From contig JAHECM010000089.1 of the NCBI GenBank assembly GCA_024641725.1, positions 1 to 5,199 on the forward strand: a DNA stretch of 5,199 bases, in the 5' to 3' direction. Positions 1-4,956 of the stretch are shown here, in pieces (position 1 is the stretch's first letter; each line of letters opens with the position of its first letter). Both the position numbers and the translations under genes were made by a program. Origin of the DNA: Limnohabitans sp. GTDB lineage: Bacteria; Pseudomonadota; Gammaproteobacteria; Burkholderiales; Burkholderiaceae_C. The notes beneath the pieces were generated by a model. The model was not told the origin of the DNA. It searched no databases and was given only the letters and a program-made list of their open reading frames with translations.

Positions 1-640
1 CAAAGCTCGAAGACTTGGCGCTCGAGTTGTTCGAGAACTGCTTCTTCATGATGGCTTCGAGCTCCTCCATGGCCGAGGGCTGAACCGTCTCCAGACTGGC
101 CACACGTTGGATGATCTCCGGCCGCGCAGAGGCGGGCAAAAAGTTCAGCACGTCGGCTGCCACTTCGTGCTCCAGCACGGACAAGATGATGGCAATCACC
201 TGCGCGTGTTCGCTGCGGATCATGTCGGCAATCGAGCGGGCGTCCATCCAACGCAATATGTCCAAGCCCTTGCTGCTTTGGCCCGGCATGATGCGGCCCA
301 GCACCGAGGCGGCCTTGTCCTCGCCCAAAGCGCGCTTGAACACTTTTTCGACATAGTCGGTGGTGCCCAGGCCCAGGCTGGTTTGTTTTTTGATGGTGGC
401 GACGAACTCGTCGAGCACCGCATTCACCGCTTCTTGTGACAAGTCGGCCACCGCCACCATGGCCCCGCCCAGGGCCTGAACCTCTTTGGGCTCCATGAAT
501 TTGATGATTTCCGAGGCCTGTTGCTCGCCCAGCAAGAGCATGAGCACCGCAGCGCGTTGCACCCCCGGCATGTTGGCCAGTTCTTGCTGCAGCGCCATTT
601 GCGCTGCGGCTTCGCTTTCGGTTAAGACGGTGTCTGCCAT
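1..640 (-). CDS. fliG: Flagellar motor switch protein FliG, N-terminal and middle domains (3' end cut by window edge)
   Basis: FliG forms the rotor ring on the cytoplasmic face of the MS ring, binding FliF through its N-terminal domain, FliM through its middle domain and the stator through its C-terminal domain. I translated 213 codons from the ATG at 640-638. Residues about 24-110 carry the N-terminal domain, including the MPGVQRAAVLMLLLGEQQAS segment, and about 115-200 form the middle domain, ending in MEELEAIMKKQF. The reading frame stays open to base 1, in a Ser/Asn-rich linker (NNSSAKSSS) that normally precedes the C-terminal torque domain, so roughly a third of the protein is missing because of the window edge, not a mutation. 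The start lies 18 bases after the fliF stop, with only a weak GAGAA-like ribosome site. One oddity is that the family EHPQ motif reads EHAQ at residues 144-147. The identification is secure. Confidence 0.96.
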   Translation of the reverse strand, partial: MADTVLTESEAAAQMALQQELANMPGVQRAAVLMLLLGEQQASEIIKFMEPKEVQALGGAMVAVADLSQEAVNAVLDEFVATIKKQTSLGLGTTDYVEKVFKRALGEDKAASVLGRIMPGQSSKGLDILRWMDARSIADMIRSEHAQVIAIILSVLEHEVAADVLNFLPASARPEIIQRVASLETVQPSAMEELEAIMKKQFSNNSSAKSSSF

Positions 641-658
641 GGTGTGTTTTCTCGTCGG

Positions 659-2503
659 TTAAATGTGTTTGATCATGTTTTTCAGCACACTGGCCACACG
701 GGCCGTGTCGTCTGCGACGATCATGCGCACCAGGGCCACTTTGTCGTCGTAGGTGTTGGCAGTGTCCAACATTTCCAGCGGAATATTCGACTTCTTGGGC
801 TTGAGTTTGGCCTTGATGTCTTCCAGCGTCTCGCCTTCGCCCAGTTGGATATTTTGCAACTCTTCGTCGGTCAGCTCGCCATCGGGCAGGGGTTCGGCAG
901 GGCCGGCCAACAAGGCGGTGTCGGCAGGCACTTCTTTCTTGAGGGTGTGCATCACGGCAGGGCGGATCACCAGCATCATGAAGGCGATGAACACGGCGGC
1001 CAGCAAGCCCGACTTGATCTGGCCCATGGCGGCATCGTCCTTGTACCAGGGGATGCTCAGGTCCACAACTTGCTCGGGCTCAAAGCGCGCTTGCACCACG
1101 GTGACCACGTCGCCACGGTCTTCTTTGAAGCCCACCACGCCGCGCACCAAGCTTTGCATGCGTTCGATTTCTTCGGCCGTGTAGGGGTTGGCCTTGGGCT
1201 CGGGGGTCTCGCCCTTGTCATTTTTAGCGCCCACGGTTGGCGGGCGTTCATTGATCACCACGGCCACGCTCATGCGCTCCACGGTGCCGGTGGCTTCCTT
1301 GACATGGCGCACCGAGCGGTCGAGTTCAAAGTTGCGTGTGCTGCGCGATGCCGTGGTGGTCGAGCCGCCCGCGTCGGCGGCGGCTGTGGGCGGCGTGGCG
1401 GCGGTTTGCGTGGTGGTGGTGGGGGTGGGCGGCGCTGTGTTCGACAGGCTGCCGGGTACCCCCCCCGCTTCTTTGGCGCTGTTGCGGTCTTCGCTCAGCG
1501 ACTCCGAGCGCGTCCTGGGGCCTTTTTCGCGGCGGTCGTAGTCTTCGCTGGTGAACTCGGTCTGGGTGAAGTCCAGGCTCATGTTGACTTGCGAGCGCAC
1601 ATTGGCGTCACCCACGATGGGCGACAGGATCTGCATCACGCGTTGGCGGTACAGGTCTTCCAGTTTTTGTTTGTGCTGGGCCTGGGCCGAGGTCATGCCC
1701 AAAGCGCTCTCGGCAGCCGTGTCGGTGAACAGCTTGCCCTGGTTGTCCACCACGGTCACGTTGTCCGGCATCATTTGCGGCACGCTCGACGCCACCAAAT
1801 GCACCAGCGCCTGCACTTGCGAAGGCATCACGCTGCGGCCCGGGAATGGGGTGATGGTGACCGAGGCCTTGGGCGGCGTTTTGTCGCGTACAAAAGCCGA
1901 CTGCTTGGGCAGGGCCAGGTGCACACGGGCGTTTTGGATGCTGTCGATCTGCAAAATGGTGCGCGCCAGCTCTTGCTCCATGGCGGCCACATAGCGCACT
2001 TGTTCCATGAACTGGCTGGTGGTCATGGCGGACTGGTCTTTCAAACCGTCCAGACCGGCAGGGCCCGATTTGGGCAAGCCCTTGGAGGCCAAAAAGATGC
2101 GGGCCTCGTGGTAGCGGGCGCTGGGCACCGTGATCTGGCCGCTGGCGGCGTCCAACACGGGCTTGAATTCAGCGGTGCGCAGGGCTTCCAGAGCGGCTTG
2201 TTGGTCGGCCTCGCTCATGGTCACGTTCATCAAGGGGCGGTAAGCGGGGGCATTGAGCCACGTATAAGCCAGCCCAAACAGCAGCACCGCAATGGCCACC
2301 AGCATGATGGGCAAGACTTTTTTGATTTGGGGTTGCGCTGCCCATTGCTTGACCGGGGCCAGCAAGCCGCTGTCGGTTTCGGTCAGGGCCATGGCCCCGC
2401 CAGCGCCCGTGGCAGCCAAAGGGCCGCCGCCGGTGGTGGTCAGGGCATTGCCCATGCCGGTCGCCAAGGTGCCGGGCTGCATTGTGGTGGAAATCGCTGC
2501 CAT
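659..2503 (-). CDS. fliF: Flagellar MS-ring protein FliF
   Basis: FliF assembles the membrane/supramembrane ring in the inner membrane, the base on which the export apparatus, rod and FliG rotor are built. The 614 residues are slightly longer than the usual 550-580. Membrane helix 1 is about residues 63-83 and helix 2 about 496-516. Between them lie the ring-building periplasmic domains, with LASKGLPKSGPAGLDGLKDQ near 138-157, the NARVHLALPK strand near 191-200 and PSQVQALVHLVASSVPQM near 227-244. A Pro/Thr/Ala-rich linker (about 347-388) follows the conserved-type GVPGSLSN segment. The cytoplasmic tail ends in the acidic/amphipathic FliG-binding segment (about 578-614). The N-terminal 50 residues before helix 1 are unusually rich in Gly, Ala and Thr. 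I keep ATG 2503 because the next internal ATG (residue 8) has no ribosome site, while GAAAGAA lies 7 bases before this one. It sits 22 bases after fliE and contains an 8-G run on its coding strand. Confidence 0.98.
   Translation of the reverse strand: MAAISTTMQPGTLATGMGNALTTTGGGPLAATGAGGAMALTETDSGLLAPVKQWAAQPQIKKVLPIMLVAIAVLLFGLAYTWLNAPAYRPLMNVTMSEADQQAALEALRTAEFKPVLDAASGQITVPSARYHEARIFLASKGLPKSGPAGLDGLKDQSAMTTSQFMEQVRYVAAMEQELARTILQIDSIQNARVHLALPKQSAFVRDKTPPKASVTITPFPGRSVMPSQVQALVHLVASSVPQMMPDNVTVVDNQGKLFTDTAAESALGMTSAQAQHKQKLEDLYRQRVMQILSPIVGDANVRSQVNMSLDFTQTEFTSEDYDRREKGPRTRSESLSEDRNSAKEAGGVPGSLSNTAPPTPTTTTQTAATPPTAAADAGGSTTTASRSTRNFELDRSVRHVKEATGTVERMSVAVVINERPPTVGAKNDKGETPEPKANPYTAEEIERMQSLVRGVVGFKEDRGDVVTVVQARFEPEQVVDLSIPWYKDDAAMGQIKSGLLAAVFIAFMMLVIRPAVMHTLKKEVPADTALLAGPAEPLPDGELTDEELQNIQLGEGETLEDIKAKLKPKKSNIPLEMLDTANTYDDKVALVRMIVADDTARVASVLKNMIKHI
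1411..1432 (+). other. G-rich tract on the template strand of fliF
   Basis: The plus strand here is a run of GG and GGGGG blocks separated by single T or C bases, spaced so that a two-tetrad G-quadruplex is possible. On the coding strand it is the Pro/Thr-rich low-complexity linker of FliF (around residues 358-364). Codon choice for Pro and Thr in a GC-rich genome is enough to explain it, so a structural role is only a possibility. Confidence 0.35.
1459..1466 (-). repeat. Eight-base G homopolymer in fliF coding strand
   Basis: Eight consecutive C on the plus strand give GCG GGG GGG GTA on the coding strand (Ala346-Gly-Gly-Val349 of FliF). I translated both slipped frames by hand. One added G leads to TGA at 1328-1326, and one lost G leads to TGA at 1272-1270. 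Either would truncate FliF before its second membrane helix and FliG-binding tail. Whether slippage happens is not visible in one sequence. Confidence 0.9.
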
Positions 2504-2525
2504 GTCAGTGTTCTTTCAAGCCAGA

Positions 2526-2867
2526 TTAAACCGGCATGTTCAGGATGTCTTCGTACGCCTTGAGCACTTTGTTGCGCACCTGCAAGGTGGCTTCAAAAGA
2601 CAAGGAGGCTTTTTGCATGTTGAGGACCACGTCGGTCAGGGGCACGTTCTCGCCGCGCTGATACGCCTCTGTGGTCTTGTCGCTTTGCAGCTGCAAGTCA
2701 TTGACCTTGCCAATGGCTTGCTGAATGCTTTGTGCAAAGTCCACCTTACCTGCGGGGCTGCTGCCCGCTGCGGACGCGCCGCCCAGACCGCCACCGGCCT
2801 GGGTTTGGTGGCTGCGCAGGGTTTGCAACATGGACTGGATGCTCTGTGAATTGATCGGGCTCACCAT
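2526..2867 (-). CDS. fliE: Flagellar hook-basal body adaptor FliE
   Basis: FliE is the small protein that joins the MS ring to the proximal rod and is exported early through the flagellar type III apparatus. The 113-residue product has the usual length. Its C-terminal half is diagnostic: VDFAQSIQQAIGKVNDLQ (about 42-59), then a GENVPLTDVVLNMQKASLSF stretch (about 72-91) and the end VRNKVLKAYEDILNMPV. The N-terminal half is a less conserved Gly/Ala/Ser-rich segment (about 23-40). The ATG at 2867 has a strong ribosome site (AGGAGAA) 10 bases downstream of the activator stop, whose final A is the first base of that site, so translation is probably coupled to the upstream gene. fliF follows after 22 bases. 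The activator-fliE-fliF-fliG order matches fleSR/flrBC-fliEFG clusters. Confidence 0.97.
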   Translation of the reverse strand: MVSPINSQSIQSMLQTLRSHQTQAGGGLGGASAAGSSPAGKVDFAQSIQQAIGKVNDLQLQSDKTTEAYQRGENVPLTDVVLNMQKASLSFEATLQVRNKVLKAYEDILNMPV

Positions 2868-2871
2868 GGTG

Positions 2872-2878
2872 TTCTCCT
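2872..2878 (-). promoter_or_regulatory. Ribosome binding site of fliE, touching the activator stop codon
   Basis: On the minus strand the sequence is TGAGGAGAACACCATG. TGA is the activator stop, AGGAG is the Shine-Dalgarno core and ATG is the fliE start six bases after the core. It is the strongest ribosome site in the window and favours re-initiation by ribosomes finishing the activator. Confidence 0.85.
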
Positions 2879-4497
2879 CAGCTGCCGGTCAGGGCCATGG
2901 CGTCCACGGGCTGGGTCTTGAGCTTGGCCAGCTTGTAGCGCAGCGTGCGTGGGCTGATGCCCAACTTGCGGGCCGCTTCCATGCGGCTGTCGGTCGCCTC
3001 AATGGCGGCCATGATCAGCTGGTGCTCGTTGTGGCGCACGGTCTGAAACAGATCGGTGTCCACATGCGATTTCAGGTCCAAGTTGGCTGGGCTCGCATGC
3101 TGGGTGGGCAGGGGCATGGTGCTGGATATGTCGCGAAGCATTGCGCTGGACACTGCGCTGGACACTGCGCTGGGGTGGGTCGCAGCTGCGACTGGCAAGT
3201 CGGCCCACGCCAGAGTGGCCTCAGTGGGCGCGGCCAATTCGGGCATGGCGGAGTCAAACATCAGGTGTTCTTGGCGAATGTGGCGGTCGTTGCACAAGAC
3301 CACCGCGCGCTGCACCACGTTTTCGAGTTCACGCACATTGCCTGGCCAAGCGTGGGTCAATAGCAAGGCTTGGGCTTCGGCGCTGACGCTGTAGGCGCCG
3401 GTGCCTGCGGGCGTGAGCTGCTGCAATACGCAGGCGGTCAAAGGCAAGATGTCGCCAATGCGCTCGCGCAGTGCCGGAATCCGCAGCTTGAAGGTGCTGA
3501 TGCGAAAGTACAGGTCTTCGCGGAACTCGCGCACGGCAATGGCCGCGCGCAAATCGCGGTTGGTGGCGGCAATGACCCGCACGTCCAAGGTGACCTTGCG
3601 CTCGCCACCCAAGCGGGTGAGCTGACGCTCTTGCAGCACGCGCAGCAGCTTGGCTTGCAGGTGCAATGGCATTTCGCCAATCTCGTCCAAAAAGATGGTG
3701 CCGCCCTGGGCTTGCTCAAACAGGCCCCGGTGCTCGCGCTGCGCGCCAGTGAATGCGCCTTTTTCGTGGCCAAACAACATGTCGTCGATCAACTGCTCGG
3801 GCAGCGTGGCGCAGTTCAAGCCCACAAACGGGCCGCGAGCGCGGGGCGACGATTCGTGCAGCACACGGGCCAACACCTCTTTGCCGGCTCCGGTGGGGCC
3901 TTCGATCAAGGCGGTCACACCGGCTTGGCCAACCCGCTGGGCCAGGGCAAACAGGTGGCGGCTGACCGGGTCCACATAGACCGCGCTGCGCTGGGCAGGG
4001 GCTGGGGCCAAGGCAGGGGCTTGTGCTTGTTCTTCGTGAACTTCAGCCTGCGCTTGCGTGGGTGTTTCTTCAGTGGCGTCTTTGGCGGTTTCTTTTGCAG
4101 TTTCTTTGGCAGCTTGGGTGGCCAGGGCATGCGCTTGGCTGGCAGGCTGAAACGCTTCGCGCCAGGCGGACACCGACCATTCGTCTTGCGAGACCACGTG
4201 GGCTGCCCCCAGTTTCATGGCGGCGACCGTCAAAGCCAGGTTGTGGGCCGGCACGCGGCAAATGACGGGCAGCGCGCTGTCAGAGGACTGCAACCAGTCG
4301 GCCAGGGTGTGCAACTCGTTCAGGCTGTCAACGCGAACGGCCAGCCACTGACCGGGCAAAACCTGGGTGATCTCGTGCAAAGCGTGGACCGCTTGAACGG
4401 TCAAGCCTGCTTGGCTCAAAGCCCGCTCGTGTGCAGACGGTAAACCCGCCTGGCTGTCGAGCCAAAGACCTTGCTGAGGATGAATCACTGTGCGCAT
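2878..4497 (-). CDS. Sigma-54-dependent flagellar transcriptional activator, FleR/FlrC-like, with degenerate receiver domain
   Basis: This 539-residue protein is a bacterial enhancer-binding protein that opens sigma-54 RNA polymerase promoters by ATP hydrolysis. The AAA+ core spans about 174-410. It has Walker A GPTGAGKE (200-207), the sigma-54 contact loop GAFTGA (247-252), Walker B TIFLDE (267-272), sensor I ATNRDL (311-316), an arginine-finger region REFREDLYFRI (323-333) and sensor II WPGNVRELEN (384-393). A Fis-type helix-turn-helix closes the protein (about 489-525, EAARKLGISPRTLRYKL). Residues 1-115 look like a receiver fold, with AAMKLGAAHVV resembling helix 4/strand 5, but the paired acidic residues, the Thr/Ser and the Lys of active receivers are not apparent. 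Asp57 may be a remnant of the phospho-acceptor. Two low-complexity linkers (about 118-170 and 418-480) flank the core. Its place directly before fliEFG matches FleR/FlrC, but no kinase gene adjoins it. A FleQ/FlrA-type master regulator is the main alternative. The start is supported by a good ribosome site and the sigma-54 promoter upstream. Confidence 0.93.
   Translation of the reverse strand: MRTVIHPQQGLWLDSQAGLPSAHERALSQAGLTVQAVHALHEITQVLPGQWLAVRVDSLNELHTLADWLQSSDSALPVICRVPAHNLALTVAAMKLGAAHVVSQDEWSVSAWREAFQPASQAHALATQAAKETAKETAKDATEETPTQAQAEVHEEQAQAPALAPAPAQRSAVYVDPVSRHLFALAQRVGQAGVTALIEGPTGAGKEVLARVLHESSPRARGPFVGLNCATLPEQLIDDMLFGHEKGAFTGAQREHRGLFEQAQGGTIFLDEIGEMPLHLQAKLLRVLQERQLTRLGGERKVTLDVRVIAATNRDLRAAIAVREFREDLYFRISTFKLRIPALRERIGDILPLTACVLQQLTPAGTGAYSVSAEAQALLLTHAWPGNVRELENVVQRAVVLCNDRHIRQEHLMFDSAMPELAAPTEATLAWADLPVAAATHPSAVSSAVSSAMLRDISSTMPLPTQHASPANLDLKSHVDTDLFQTVRHNEHQLIMAAIEATDSRMEAARKLGISPRTLRYKLAKLKTQPVDAMALTGS
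3142..3173 (-). repeat. 12-bp tandem repeat in the activator's second linker
   Basis: The plus-strand unit TGCGCTGGACAC occurs twice exactly (3142-3153 and 3154-3165), followed by eight more matching bases. Because the unit is a multiple of three, it encodes an in-frame Ala-Val-Ser-Ser repeat (residues about 443-453) between the AAA+ core and the DNA-binding domain. Copy-number change would alter linker length without breaking the frame. Confidence 0.85.
4084..4107 (-). repeat. Imperfect 12-bp tandem repeat encoding Lys-Glu-Thr-Ala twice
   Basis: Two adjacent 12-base units agree at 10 of 12 positions and encode KETAKETA (activator residues 131-138), continuing into KDAT. It lies in the charged, Ala/Gln/Glu-rich linker between the receiver-like domain and the AAA+ core, and like the downstream repeat it is in frame. 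Confidence 0.75.
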
Positions 4498-4502
4498 ATC
4501 GA

Positions 4503-4510
4503 ACCTGCTT
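4503..4510 (-). promoter_or_regulatory. Ribosome binding site of the sigma-54 activator gene
   Basis: AAGCAGGT on the minus strand matches seven of eight bases of the ideal AAGGAGGT and ends five bases before the ATG at 4497. The next in-frame ATG is near residue 94, so this site decides the start. Confidence 0.75.
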
Positions 4511-4535
4511 CAATTGAATGAAAGTCAGCTCTTTA

Positions 4536-4551
4536 TGCAATAGGTGTGCCA
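4536..4551 (-). promoter_or_regulatory. Sigma-54 promoter of the activator-fliEFG operon
   Basis: The minus strand reads TGGCAC, five bases, then TTGCA: an exact match to the core sigma-54 consensus with the required GG-to-GC spacing. With the GC at 4538-4537 as -13/-12, transcription would begin near 4525, giving a leader of about 28 nt that contains the activator's ribosome site. It lies in the intergenic gap and points at the activator, so it probably drives the activator, fliE, fliF and fliG. Dependence on RpoN for flagellar basal-body genes is established in Pseudomonas and Vibrio. That this copy is active is inference. Confidence 0.88.
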
Positions 4552-4584
4552 GCGCTAAAAGTAAATCTAAAATTTTAATTAAAT

Positions 4585-4617
4585 CGTCAAAACCATCAGT
4601 AAAAAATGAATTTGACG
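4585..4617. promoter_or_regulatory. Inverted repeat upstream of the sigma-54 promoter, candidate enhancer site
   Basis: CGTCAAA (4585-4591) and TTTGACG (4611-4617) are perfect inverted 7-mers separated by 19 bases. Their centre is about 76 bases upstream of the predicted transcription start, a normal distance for a sigma-54 activator site. An AT-rich tract (4556-4584, containing the palindrome TTAATTAA) lies between it and the promoter and could bend DNA. Which protein binds is unknown. The activator encoded next door or a FleQ-like regulator are candidates. Confidence 0.45.
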
Positions 4618-4620
4618 GTT

Positions 4621-4643
4621 CTTCGACAGCCCACGTGTCGGAG
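4621..4643. repeat. Short imperfect stem-loop after the small gene
   Basis: CTTCGACA and TGTCGGAG can pair over eight positions with one G-T wobble around a 7-base loop, just past the stop codon of the small cysteine-protein gene. No T-run follows directly on either strand, so I do not call it a terminator. It could be a protein-binding palindrome, part of the activator's control region, or chance. Confidence 0.3.
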
Positions 4644-4647
4644 ACTT

Positions 4648-4944
4648 TCAACAAAAACGGACGAATCCCTCGTCCTTTTTGCGACCCGAAGCCAGCGGGC
4701 TGCGGGCAGCCGCCGTCTGGGCGCTTGCCTGCGGTGCAGGCGCGGCGGCTTTGGGGACAAAACCTTGGCAGGGCCGACCATCGGCGCGCAGCACTTCCCA
4801 GGCGGGCAGGGCGGCCGTCTTGATGCCCATGAGTTGGCAAGCGTATGGCAGGCGCGGGTCCCAGCTGACCGCAAAAAAGCGGCATTGCCAGCAATTGGGG
4901 CCGCGTGCAGTGGCGGTGGCGGTTGACGGCGCAGGGGCGGTCAT
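4648..4944 (-). CDS. Small cysteine-motif protein of unknown function, next to flagellin
   Basis: This predicted 98-residue soluble protein has a compact conserved-looking core (about 16-64) with Cys18-x2-Cys21, Cys36 and Cys59. Its landmarks are CWQCRFFAVSWDPRLPYAC, then a GIKTAALP stretch and GRPCQGF. The spacing C-x2-C-x14-C-x22-C suggests a small metal-binding fold, which is inference. From memory, similar short C-x2-C proteins with a W/Y-D-P...P..C...G.K pattern occur widely in proteobacteria and are sometimes named as uracil-DNA glycosylases, a name I would not trust at this length. No signal peptide or membrane segment is seen. Ala/Pro/Thr-rich tails flank the core. The ATG at 4944 lies 12 bases after the flagellin stop with AAAGG nine bases before it, so it is probably co-transcribed with fliC. 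The last ten codons lie inside a terminator hairpin. Confidence 0.75.
   Translation of the reverse strand: MTAPAPSTATATARGPNCWQCRFFAVSWDPRLPYACQLMGIKTAALPAWEVLRADGRPCQGFVPKAAAPAPQASAQTAAARSPLASGRKKDEGFVRFC
4653..4680. terminator. Rho-independent terminator, symmetrical, after fliC and the small gene
   Basis: GGACGA (4659-4664) and TCGTCC (4670-4675) form a perfect 6-bp stem around a 5-base loop. Five T follow on the plus strand. On the minus strand the stem is followed by G and five T, so it can end transcription in both directions. For the minus-strand fliC and small-gene transcript it would stop read-through into the activator operon. It overlaps the last codons of the small gene. No plus-strand gene in the window needs it. 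Confidence 0.72.
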
Positions 4945-4956
4945 GGCGCGAAACCT

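Noticed and set aside
107..439. Plus-strand and alternative minus-strand short frames within fliG (107-439, 111-356, 220-423).
   Set aside because: All are shadows of the FliG reading frame, which matches the family across the whole 213 visible codons.
644..2563. A 639-codon open frame on the plus strand opposite fliF.
   Set aside because: It is antisense to a clear FliF and its product is dominated by His, Gly, Arg and Leu with no recognisable domain. Long antisense frames are expected in GC-rich genes with strong third-position bias.
3370..4443. A 357-codon open frame on the plus strand opposite the activator.
   Set aside because: Same reason: the minus strand encodes a complete AAA+ activator with all its motifs, and this frame shows no domain, promoter or ribosome site.
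4328..4894. A 188-codon minus-strand frame crossing the small gene, the intergenic gap and the activator's 5' end.
   Set aside because: It would run through the terminator, the sigma-54 promoter and two better-supported genes in other frames, and its product is Arg/Pro/Ser-rich without motifs.
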